The position numbers and the translations under genes are program-made. The notes under the pieces were generated by a model. That model was not told the DNA's origin and searched no databases. It worked only from the letters and a program-made list of their open reading frames with translations. From DATFVA01 sp963815785 (GTDB taxonomy: Bacteria; Bacteroidota; Ignavibacteria; Ignavibacteriales; Ignavibacteriaceae), in contig CAWFHZ010000005.1 in assembly GCA_963815785.1 (NCBI GenBank), forward strand, positions 1-64,000: DNA of 64,000 nucleotides, in the 5' to 3' direction. Below, in pieces: positions 35,495 to 43,627 of the stretch (position 1 is its first letter; every line of letters begins with the position of its first letter).

Positions 35495-37333
35495 TTAAGT
35501 CACTATTGGAATTGTAAAATAAAATTTGCTGCCTTCACCCGATTTACTTTCGACACTAATTGTGCCGCCCTGCGCCTGAACAAACTCTTTAGAAATTGCC
35601 AATCCGAGTCCCCAGCCGCGCTCAGATCGCTGACCGACCTGTATAAACCTGCCGAATAATTTTTTCTGATCTTCAGGTGATATTCCGGCCCCAAAATCCT
35701 TAACAGAAAAAACCACATGGTTTTCAAATTTATTCACAGAAACAATGATTTTTCCTCCTTGCTTTGAATATCGAATTGCATTGCTTAAAAGATTAACTAA
35801 TACCCATACTGTTTTTTCGATATCGATATTTAATTCCGGTATATCATCTTCAATTTCAGTTTCAAGTTGTATATTTTTCTCTGAAAGCAGAATCATCAGT
35901 GCGGTAGATGCATAATCTATTATATCTTCGGGATGGACTGAAGAAAAATTTAACCGGATGTTTCCCGTTTCTATCTGAGAATAGTTAAGAATTTCATTAA
36001 TCACCCTTGATAAACGGTTGCTTTGTTCCCTGATTGATTGAACCAATTCTTTTTGTTGATTATTAAGATCCCCGACACGTGAATCTTCCAGCAGATTAAC
36101 AGTCAGGTTTATAGAGGAAACAGGAGTTTTCATCTCGTGTGAAACTGTTGATATCAGTTTTGTTTTTGCCACGTCTCTTTCTTCAAACCGGGTAATATTT
36201 TTGAGAATAATCATATTTCCCATATTACGCTGAATAGAGAAACCATCTAAATTTGTTATTATCGGAATGATATCAGGCTCATAAAAATATTCCTTTTTAT
36301 CCTTTACAATCCTGATCGTATTTTTATGATCTTCGACAGATTTATTTTCTTTGAATAATCCGCCTATAATGTTTCTCAGCAGGTCATTATTGACTGCTAT
36401 ATCCGTTACAGCTTTACCATGTATATCGTCAATCTTAACACCTGTTAATTCTGCAAGCACCTGGTTTGTAAGCACGATACTATTGTTGTTATCGAGCACC
36501 AGAATTCCATCCTGCATATTCTGCACGAGTGCTTCAAGTCTTTGGTTTGCTGTTAATATCTCTCCCATCTGGCGGGTCTCATATTCCCTCAATCTATCTG
36601 CCATTATATTAAAAGCTTTTGCAAGTTCACCTAGTTCGTCCTTGGTATTTAATTCCAGTTTTTGTTCATAATCCCTTTCACTAATTGATTTTATTTTTTC
36701 CGTTAGTTCTTTTATCGGTTTAACTATTTTAGAAGGAAAAGTAAAAATAAATACTAATGTAATTATGATACTTAATAGAGCAACACCAAGCATATAGATT
36801 ATTACTTCATCGGCAGTTGTCTGCAGTTTATTCGATTTGTTTTTAATTGCGGACATATTCAGCTTATATATGTCGAAAATCGTATTTCTGAGAGAAAAAT
36901 ATTCTTCACCGGTTTGCCCGATAATCTTGCTGTCCGGATTTTTCTTGTTTTTTAACTCTTCTAAATAATTCAAATACTTTTCATAAGAAGAATGAAGTTT
37001 ATCAACAAGTTCTCCTTCACCCTTCTCAGTAATAATATTTGATTCCACACGAAGGTTTCTTTCAAAAATATTTCTGGAACTCGAATAATTATTTATTAGT
37101 ATGCTATCATTTATAAGGTTGTTGTTTAATTCTCTCAGCAAAAATTCATTCATATCCTCCAACGATTTCAGCATATTCATTGTATACTCTACTGAAGAGT
37201 AATTTTCTACAATTGTTCCTTTCGACTGCCTTGCCAGTTCGTTTATAAAAATTATTCCGAGTACACTCACTAGTAGTAAAACGGAAAAAAGAAAAATTCC
37301 GCCGGCGCTTATTTTACTTTTTATTGTTTTCAT
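35495..37333 (-). CDS. HAMP-PAS sensor histidine kinase (kinase half of a split KdpD system)
   Basis: A 612-residue membrane kinase. Two TM helices (about 10-31 and 175-200) flank a roughly 145-residue helical sensor region, followed by HAMP (KIVKPIKELTEKIKSI), PAS (NMQDGILVLDNNNSIV), HisKA with an intact H-box VSHEMKTPVSS, and HATPase with DFGAGIS and GWGLGLAISKEF. It overlaps the kdpD-sensor gene by 20 bp, so it is translated with it. The context says it replaces the kinase domain that KdpD normally carries. Its cognate regulator is probably the NtrC-type gene at 47291. Confidence 0.9.
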   Translation of the reverse strand: MKTIKSKISAGGIFLFSVLLLVSVLGIIFINELARQSKGTIVENYSSVEYTMNMLKSLEDMNEFLLRELNNNLINDSILINNYSSSRNIFERNLRVESNIITEKGEGELVDKLHSSYEKYLNYLEELKNKKNPDSKIIGQTGEEYFSLRNTIFDIYKLNMSAIKNKSNKLQTTADEVIIYMLGVALLSIIITLVFIFTFPSKIVKPIKELTEKIKSISERDYEQKLELNTKDELGELAKAFNIMADRLREYETRQMGEILTANQRLEALVQNMQDGILVLDNNNSIVLTNQVLAELTGVKIDDIHGKAVTDIAVNNDLLRNIIGGLFKENKSVEDHKNTIRIVKDKKEYFYEPDIIPIITNLDGFSIQRNMGNMIILKNITRFEERDVAKTKLISTVSHEMKTPVSSINLTVNLLEDSRVGDLNNQQKELVQSIREQSNRLSRVINEILNYSQIETGNIRLNFSSVHPEDIIDYASTALMILLSEKNIQLETEIEDDIPELNIDIEKTVWVLVNLLSNAIRYSKQGGKIIVSVNKFENHVVFSVKDFGAGISPEDQKKLFGRFIQVGQRSERGWGLGLAISKEFVQAQGGTISVESKSGEGSKFYFTIPIVT

Positions 37334-38462
37334 TTGACGTTACTAATAAAATATCCATGTTTTCATTTGATGTTAATGAAGATAGTTCCCTGAAAAAATT
37401 TTTAGGCTTTAATCTATAAAAAATTGAAAATAACGGCTTCCCAATTACAATTAAAGATGCTTCCTTCTCTTTTGCGAAATCTACTATTGATTTTGCTTTT
37501 TCATTGCTGCTAATCTCTTTTACTTCAGCCCCCAATTCTGTGGCAAGCTTAAAATTATTTAACAAGTACCTTTGTATTTTAGGGTCTATATTTTCAATTT
37601 TTTCTTTATTTGTTTGGACATAAACTACATACCATTTGGAATTGTAGATTGATGCAAGCCTCGATGATCTTCTAATAAGTCTTTTGCCGGATTCATAATT
37701 AGTACTTAATGCGGTAACAATAGTATGGATTTTATCGCGTGATGGAAGAGGTATTTCTTTGACTATCTTTCTTTCAATCTGTCGTGATACTTCCTTTAGT
37801 GTTAGGTCACGAAGCTGAAGCAGCTTATCCTTTTGAAAAAAATTTTGCAAAGCTACAGAGACCTTATTCAAATCATAAATCTTACCTTCTTTAAGCCGGT
37901 CTAACAACTCATCAATTGTTAAATCGACATTTACTACTTCATCGGCAGAATGAATTATGCTGTCCGGTACACGTTCGGTTACTTTTATGCCGGTTACTTT
38001 TTCAACCTGCTCATTTATGCTTTCAATATGCTGAATATTAACGGTTGTAATAACATTTATTCCCGCTTCAATTAATTCATTTACATCGTGCCAGCGTTTT
38101 TCATTTTTTGAACCGGGAACATTGGTATGGGCTAATTCATCAACTAATACTACTTCTGGTTTTTGAAGAAGAATAGTATCTACATCCATTTCTTCGAGTT
38201 GTTTACCTTTGTAAAAGATTTTTTTCCTGTTTATGGAAGGAAGTCCCTCAACCAGCTTTGCGGTTTCCTTTCTGCCGTGTGTCTCAATATATCCGACAAG
38301 AACATCAACTTTATTCTTTAATAATTCTCTGGCTTCAAGAAGCATCCTGTAAGTTTTACCAACACCCGCAGCCATTCCTATATAAATTTTCAATTTACCT
38401 TTTTTAGAAGAACGGATTAGGTTAAGAAATCTTTCTGCCGATATGGATATTTGTGGTTCCAT
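37314..38462 (-). CDS. KdpD N-terminal sensor domain protein (KdpD + USP, no kinase)
   Basis: A 382-residue protein consisting only of the cytoplasmic N-terminal part of KdpD. The Walker-type motif is in IGMAAGVGKTYRMLLEA, then VLVGYIETHGRKETAKL, VVLVDELAHTNVPGS and TTVNIQHIESINEQV, all diagnostic of KdpD. A universal-stress-protein domain follows (about 245-375). The DUF4118 membrane part, GAF and kinase are missing and are supplied by separate genes. It lies 26 bp downstream of kdpC and overlaps the histidine kinase gene by 20 bp. Confidence 0.92.
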   Translation of the reverse strand: MEPQISISAERFLNLIRSSKKGKLKIYIGMAAGVGKTYRMLLEARELLKNKVDVLVGYIETHGRKETAKLVEGLPSINRKKIFYKGKQLEEMDVDTILLQKPEVVLVDELAHTNVPGSKNEKRWHDVNELIEAGINVITTVNIQHIESINEQVEKVTGIKVTERVPDSIIHSADEVVNVDLTIDELLDRLKEGKIYDLNKVSVALQNFFQKDKLLQLRDLTLKEVSRQIERKIVKEIPLPSRDKIHTIVTALSTNYESGKRLIRRSSRLASIYNSKWYVVYVQTNKEKIENIDPKIQRYLLNNFKLATELGAEVKEISSNEKAKSIVDFAKEKEASLIVIGKPLFSIFYRLKPKNFFRELSSLTSNENMDILLVTSNENNKK

Positions 38463-38488
38463 AAATACAAATATAATTAACCGTCAAA

Positions 38489-39052
38489 TCATTTATTTAA
38501 ATTATCTAAAGCAAGATTTAATTTTAAGACATTTACTTTTTCAGGTCCAAACATTCCAAGAAATGGCGATTCAATATTTTCTTTCACTAATTTTCGTATG
38601 GTTTCTTTGTCAACATTTCTTGCCCTCGCAACTCTCGGAATCTGGATGAAAGCTGCCTGCGGACTAATATGAGGATCGAGTCCACCGCCCGAAGCAGTTA
38701 CGATGTCCGACGGAATTTCACTTCTTTTTACTTCAGGATTTTTTTGTAAGAAATCCTCGATTCTTTTTTCAACTTCTTTCAGATATTCCGGGTTTGACGG
38801 ACCTTTATTGGAGCCGCCGGTAGAGGCAGCATTATAATCAACAGCAGATGGTCTTCCCCAGAAATATTTATCCGAGTAAAATTTCTGCCCTATGTTTTCA
38901 AAACCGACAAGTTCCCCGTTTTTATAAATTGGTAAACCGTTTGATTGATTCGGAAAGATTAAACCGATAGCCCAAATTAGCAAAGGAAATAACAACCCGA
39001 ATAAAATTAAGGTTGAGAAATGTAGCTTAATATCTTTATATATGTTTTTCAT
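38489..39052 (-). CDS. kdpC: K+-transporting ATPase subunit C
   Basis: KdpC is the single-span accessory subunit of the KdpFABC high-affinity potassium pump. The 187-residue protein has one N-terminal TM (LILFGLLFPLLIWAIGLIF) and the conserved FWGRPSAVDYNAASTGGSN, VTASGGGLDPHISPQAA and VNVLKLNLALD segments. It lies 43 bp after kdpB. Confidence 0.96.
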   Translation of the reverse strand: MKNIYKDIKLHFSTLILFGLLFPLLIWAIGLIFPNQSNGLPIYKNGELVGFENIGQKFYSDKYFWGRPSAVDYNAASTGGSNKGPSNPEYLKEVEKRIEDFLQKNPEVKRSEIPSDIVTASGGGLDPHISPQAAFIQIPRVARARNVDKETIRKLVKENIESPFLGMFGPEKVNVLKLNLALDNLNK

Positions 39053-39095
39053 TTTAAATTCCTTTTTATTGCTGTAACCATCAAGGTTTGAATAA

Positions 39096-41135
39096 TTAAT
39101 GAAAGAATATTGAAACTATTAAATCGATTAATTTTATCCCAATAAACGGAATTATCAATCCGCCTAAACCATATATCCATAAGTTTCTGACTAACAACGC
39201 AGTTGCGCCAATAGGCTTATATTTTACACCTTTTAGTGCAAGAGGAATTAATGCTGGAATAATTAATGCATTGAAAATTACGGCGGATAAAATTGCTGAT
39301 TCCGGGCTTGCCAGCTTCATAATGTTCAAGGCATTTAACCCCGGAATACTTGCTGCAAATATTGCAGGAACAATCGCAAAGTATTTTGCAACGTCATTAA
39401 CAATAGAAAACGTTGTTACGTTGCCGCGTGTAATTAACATTTGTTTTCCTATCTCAATTACTTCAAGCAGTTTCGTCGGATCGCTGTCAAGATCAACCAT
39501 GTTTGAAGCTTCTTTTGCTGCCTGCGTCCCTGAGTTCATCGCAACACCTACATCTGCCTGGGCAAGCGCGGGCGCGTCGTTTGTTCCGTCACCCATCATT
39601 GCAATAAGCTTTCCTTCCTGCTGCTCCTTAAGAATGTAATTCATTTTATCTTCGGGTTTGGCTTCCGCAATAAAATCATCTACTCCCGCCTGATTAGCTA
39701 TGTACTTTGCAGTCAAAGGATTATCACCCGTTACCATCACGGTTTTAACTCCCATTTTTCTGAGGCGCGCAAATCTTTCCTGAATGCCGGGTTTGATAAT
39801 ATCTTCGAGCTGTACAACTCCGATTGCTTTCTTATTTACACCGACAACCAGGGGTGTTCCTCCGTTGGAGGCTATATCAGTTATTATCTTCTCAATTTCA
39901 ATTGCCGAACCGTTGGATTGACCTGTCCAGTTTTTCATAGCGTCCCAAGCGCCTTTACGTATTGAGGTACCGTCGTTCAAATCAATCCCACTCATTTTTG
40001 TTTCTGCGGTAAAATTTATGAACGTTCCATCATCCGATTTTACTGAAGTTAAATCCGGCTGCAGCTTTTTTGCCAGCTCAACAATAGATTTGCCTTCAGG
40101 TGTCGGATCGGCAAGAGAACTTAGCAAACTGGACCTGATCAACTCTTCCTTTTTAGTATTATTTACAGGGAAAAAATTTGTGGCTTTACGATTGCCGATT
40201 GTGATTGTTCCGGTTTTATCCAGGAGGACAGTATCGATATCTCCCGCATTTTCCACAGCTTTACCGGATTTTGCAATAACATTTGCGCGAAGCGCCCTGT
40301 CCATTCCAGCAATGCCGATTGCGGAAAGCAATCCGCCGATTGTAGTAGGAATTAAACAGACAAATAATGATATAAGTGCGACAATAGTAACCGTTGTGCT
40401 TGAATAATCGCTGAAAGGCTTAAGCGTAACGGTTACCAAAAGAAATATAAGCGTAAAGCTGGCAAGAAGAATTGTCAACGCAATTTCATTCGGAGTTTTT
40501 TGCCTGCTGGCTCCCTCAACAAGGTCAATCATTTTGTCGAGAAAAGTTTCACCCGGCTGGGTTGTTACCTGCACTTTTATTTTATCGGAACGGACAACCG
40601 TGCCGCCGATAACACCTGAATGATCTGTTCCGGCTTCTCTAATCACAGGTGCTGATTCTCCGGTAATTGCCGACTCATCTATCGAAGCTATTCCTTCAAT
40701 AATTTCCCCGTCTGTTGGAATTGTATCTCCGGCTTCAGCAATAAAAACATCTCCTTTATTTAATTGAGAAGAGCTGACCATTTTAATTGATCCGTCATTT
40801 TGTAAGAGTTTGGCTTCGGTTTCTTCTCTTGTTTTTCTTAAAGAAGCTGCCTGTGCTTTACCTCTGGCTTCTGCTATTGCTTCCGCAAAATTTGCAAAGA
40901 GGACTGTAAGCAGAAGTAAGATTGTAATAATTAAATTGTAAATAAATGAACCTTGTCCACTATTTGATGACAGAGAAATAATTGAAATTACAATCATTAT
41001 TGCTGTTCCTATTTCCACAGTAAACATTACCGGGTTCTTCATCATCACTCTGGGGGTAAGCTTTACAAAAGACTCGACAATGGATTCTTTGACCAGCTTA
41101 GGTTCGAATAATTTTATGTTTTTTTGACGTTTCAT
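39096..41135 (-). CDS. kdpB: K+-transporting ATPase subunit B (P-type ATPase)
   Basis: The ATP-hydrolysing subunit of KdpFABC, 679 residues, full length. The A-domain TGES motif is in SAITGESAPV, the phosphorylation motif is LLDKTGTITIGNR, and the hinge motif is MMGDGTNDAPALAQADVG. These assign it to the class IA P-type ATPases. It lies 19 bp downstream of kdpA. Confidence 0.98.
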   Translation of the reverse strand: MKRQKNIKLFEPKLVKESIVESFVKLTPRVMMKNPVMFTVEIGTAIMIVISIISLSSNSGQGSFIYNLIITILLLLTVLFANFAEAIAEARGKAQAASLRKTREETEAKLLQNDGSIKMVSSSQLNKGDVFIAEAGDTIPTDGEIIEGIASIDESAITGESAPVIREAGTDHSGVIGGTVVRSDKIKVQVTTQPGETFLDKMIDLVEGASRQKTPNEIALTILLASFTLIFLLVTVTLKPFSDYSSTTVTIVALISLFVCLIPTTIGGLLSAIGIAGMDRALRANVIAKSGKAVENAGDIDTVLLDKTGTITIGNRKATNFFPVNNTKKEELIRSSLLSSLADPTPEGKSIVELAKKLQPDLTSVKSDDGTFINFTAETKMSGIDLNDGTSIRKGAWDAMKNWTGQSNGSAIEIEKIITDIASNGGTPLVVGVNKKAIGVVQLEDIIKPGIQERFARLRKMGVKTVMVTGDNPLTAKYIANQAGVDDFIAEAKPEDKMNYILKEQQEGKLIAMMGDGTNDAPALAQADVGVAMNSGTQAAKEASNMVDLDSDPTKLLEVIEIGKQMLITRGNVTTFSIVNDVAKYFAIVPAIFAASIPGLNALNIMKLASPESAILSAVIFNALIIPALIPLALKGVKYKPIGATALLVRNLWIYGLGGLIIPFIGIKLIDLIVSIFFH

Positions 41136-41154
41136 TATTTATCTTGTCCTTCAA

Positions 41155-42849
41155 TTACATACTGAAAAATTCTGAAATCGGCCCGAGCGTCAACGCCGGG
41201 AAGAACGACAATGCAGCAACAACCACTATTACACCAAGAAGCACAATACCAAATGCAACAGTGTCAACTTTTAATGTGCCTTCAGACTCAGGTATTGTTT
41301 TTTTAGAAGCGAGAGAGCCGGCAATTGCTACGGGACCAATAATTGGCAAATACCTTCCGATAAGCATTACAGTTCCGGTTGCTATATTCCAGAATGCAGT
41401 ATTATCACCAAGTCCTTCAAAACCGGAACCATTATTTGCCGATGCGGATGTAAATTCATAAAGCATCTCTGAAAATCCGTGGTATGAAGGATTGTTCAGC
41501 CAGCCAATATGAGGATTCATGGCAGCAATAAATGCCGCGATTGAAGTTCCGACTAATATTAAAAACGGGTGAAGAAGTATTATAAGAGCGGCTATTTTAA
41601 CTTCGCGTGATTCGATTTTTTTACCGAGAAATTCCGGAGTTCTTCCAATCATCAGTCCACCAATGAAGACCGCTATTACCACAAACATAAAAAAGTTAAT
41701 AAATCCCACTCCCACTCCGCCGTAAATGGAATTTATCATCATATCAACAAGAAAAATTCCGCCGGATAAGGGAGTAAAGCTGTCGTGCATTGCATTTACC
41801 GAACCGTTGGAAGTTGATGTAGTTGAAACTCCCCACAATGCCGACGCTTCCGGACCGAAACGTACCTCTTTACCTTCCATGCTTCCCAAAGGTTGTGAAA
41901 TGCCAAGCTTTGCAATATCGGGATTGCCCGATGATTCCATGCTTATTGCACTGCTGGCGAAAGTGAGGAAAACAATAGTCATCACACCAAAAAGAATCCA
42001 TGCCAGTTTTTTCTTGTCAAGGTAAAATCCGAAAGCAAATACAAGCGCAACCGGGATAATTAGAATTGAAAAATTCTCCACAATGTTCGTAAAGTAGTTC
42101 GGATTCTCAAAAGGATGAGAAGAATTCGGGCCGAAAAAACCGCCCCCGTTAGTGCCGAGTTGTTTAATCGCAACAACAGGAGCTACCGGACCTGTTGCAA
42201 CCTGTACAGTATCACCTTCTAAAGTATGCACGGTATAAAGCCCGTGGAAGGTTGTAGGAGTACCGTTCAACAAAAGAATTACGGCAACAACAAACGATAA
42301 TGGAAGTAATATCCTGGTAGCGCTTTTCAAGAATAGATTGTAAAAGTTTCCCAGGTCTGTTGCTTTCTTTTGTACAATGCCTTTAAATAATAAAGCCAGC
42401 GCTGCAATACCATTCGCTGCGGTTACAAATTGAAGAAAACATATTACAAGCAATTGTGAGAAATATGATAAACCTGTTTCACCGGAATAATGCTGGAGAT
42501 TTGTATTCGATGTAAAACTTGCTGCGGTATTATAGGCAAGAGTTGCTTCCATTGAAACAATTTTTACCGGGTTCCAGATTGGTATACCACCCTGGATCAT
42601 CAAAATAATAATAGACCAGAGAAAGAATACCAGGTTCAGTCTTAGCAGTGCCTTCATATTCTGTTTCCAGTCCATCGACTCTTCAGGATTTATCGAACAA
42701 ATTTTAAAAATGAAATTTTCTATGGGCGATAGAAAATCACTCCAGGTTTTTTCGCCCTTAAAAACCCGGCTTATATATTTTCCCAACGGATAGGCAAGGA
42801 TAAATATAAGCAGGATAATTAGCACAACACCGTTTAATTCTGTATTCAT
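41155..42849 (-). CDS. kdpA: K+-transporting ATPase subunit A
   Basis: The potassium-selective channel-like subunit, 564 residues with about ten membrane helices. Selectivity-loop segments such as SFTSNTNLQHYSGETGLSY, TNGGGFFGPNSSHPFENP and ANNGSGFEGLG are intact. An AAGGTGAGG Shine-Dalgarno sits just before the ATG, right after the kdpF stop codon. The length matches the family. Confidence 0.98.
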   Translation of the reverse strand: MNTELNGVVLIILLIFILAYPLGKYISRVFKGEKTWSDFLSPIENFIFKICSINPEESMDWKQNMKALLRLNLVFFLWSIIILMIQGGIPIWNPVKIVSMEATLAYNTAASFTSNTNLQHYSGETGLSYFSQLLVICFLQFVTAANGIAALALLFKGIVQKKATDLGNFYNLFLKSATRILLPLSFVVAVILLLNGTPTTFHGLYTVHTLEGDTVQVATGPVAPVVAIKQLGTNGGGFFGPNSSHPFENPNYFTNIVENFSILIIPVALVFAFGFYLDKKKLAWILFGVMTIVFLTFASSAISMESSGNPDIAKLGISQPLGSMEGKEVRFGPEASALWGVSTTSTSNGSVNAMHDSFTPLSGGIFLVDMMINSIYGGVGVGFINFFMFVVIAVFIGGLMIGRTPEFLGKKIESREVKIAALIILLHPFLILVGTSIAAFIAAMNPHIGWLNNPSYHGFSEMLYEFTSASANNGSGFEGLGDNTAFWNIATGTVMLIGRYLPIIGPVAIAGSLASKKTIPESEGTLKVDTVAFGIVLLGVIVVVAALSFFPALTLGPISEFFSM

Positions 42850-42858
42850 TGCCTCACC

Positions 42859-42936
42859 TTAGAATTTTTCGGGTTTAATTAACGCGTAAAAGAGATAAGC
42901 GAAAACAATTACGCTGACTATTAGTAATATTATCAT
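42859..42936 (-). CDS. kdpF: K+-transporting ATPase subunit F (25 residues)
   Basis: A 25-residue single-span peptide starting MIILLIVSVIVFAYLFYALI and ending KPEKF, the hallmark C-terminus of KdpF. A GGAG Shine-Dalgarno lies 6 bp before the ATG, and the stop codon is 9 bp before the kdpA start, the standard kdpF position. KdpF stabilises the pump complex. Confidence 0.93.
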   Translation of the reverse strand: MIILLIVSVIVFAYLFYALIKPEKF

Positions 42937-42945
42937 TTTTGTCTC

Positions 42946-43029
42946 CTAAAGTTTTTCGAAAAAATGAATTGATTTGAAAAATATAAAGAAGCAAAAAGCT
43001 CCTAATAGAATCATTGCTATTGAAATCAT
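42946..43029 (-). CDS. 27-residue single-span membrane ORF upstream of kdpF
   Basis: A 27-codon ORF with an AAGG Shine-Dalgarno 7 bp before its ATG. It encodes an uninterrupted hydrophobic helix (MISIAMILLGAFCFFIFF) with a short charged tail ending FFEKL. Its TAG stop lies at the Shine-Dalgarno of kdpF, so translation would be coupled. The pattern resembles a second KdpF-like microprotein. I do not recognise it as a named subunit, and coding by chance cannot be excluded for so short a frame. Confidence 0.55.
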   Translation of the reverse strand: MISIAMILLGAFCFFIFFKSIHFFEKL

Positions 43030-43177
43030 TTTAAGCCTTATAATTTTATGCATTATAGCACTAATAAAATGCCAAACAGCTAAGTGCTTAATATCTAATT
43101 ATTTAACTATTGGATAATTATAGAGTGATATGATTTTAATCTTCCATAATGGAAGGCTTTTTTTCAAAACGGCAGGA

Positions 43178-43185
43178 CAAAGATA
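43178..43185 (-). promoter_or_regulatory. candidate -7 box upstream of the kdp operon
   Basis: TATCTTTG on the minus strand fits TAnnTTTG and lies about 150 bp before the first small ORF. A short hairpin (CTTCCAT-A-ATGGAAG, 43141-43155) follows in the leader. A second possible control element nearer the start is TTGGCATTT (minus strand, about 43068-43076), which matches a sigma-54 -24 box but has a poor -12 box. Confidence 0.3.
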
Positions 43186-43234
43186 AGGTTATTTTAAAGG
43201 TTGAAATGTATTTAAAGGCTTTCATATAAAAACT

Positions 43235-43576
43235 TTATTTGTTTTTAAGCTCTTCTATCTCTTTTGAAATTACCATTAGAAATGACGACAAGTTTTCATA
43301 CTTATAAAAATAACCCTCATACCTGAATGTTCCTTTTAACCCGTATTCACCGGTTATTTCAAAGTAACATGTCGAGTAAATAAATCTCCTAAGGTCAGAA
43401 CGGTTCCAGTCGATATAATTATACGAGATTGTAGCAGTATAATTGCGGTCATCAAATTTAACTTCCAGTATTTTTACATCCTCTTCGGTGCATTTGAAAT
43501 ACTTTACTATACTTTTACGAAGCAATTCAAGGTCATAAAGTATCTTTTCTTTTTTTCTATTATTTAAGTTTTCCAT
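43235..43576 (-). CDS. hypothetical protein, 113 residues
   Basis: A soluble, aromatic-rich protein (about 12 Tyr) with no recognised family. Two predicted helices flank a beta-rich centre (KILEVKFDDRNYTATISYNY and CYFEITGEYGLKGTFRYEGY), resembling a small mixed alpha/beta fold. It lies between the APC permease and the kdp operon on the same strand, 51 bp after the permease, so it is probably cotranscribed with the permease. Confidence 0.6.
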   Translation of the reverse strand: MENLNNRKKEKILYDLELLRKSIVKYFKCTEEDVKILEVKFDDRNYTATISYNYIDWNRSDLRRFIYSTCYFEITGEYGLKGTFRYEGYFYKYENLSSFLMVISKEIEELKNK

Positions 43577-43627
43577 AATTAATCCCTAACAAAATATTTG
43601 ATAAAATATTACCGGGATAGCAATCAT

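Noticed and set aside
35503..35727. 74-residue frame within the histidine kinase gene
   Set aside because: Same strand but out of frame with the HATPase domain, which is intact; shadow frame.
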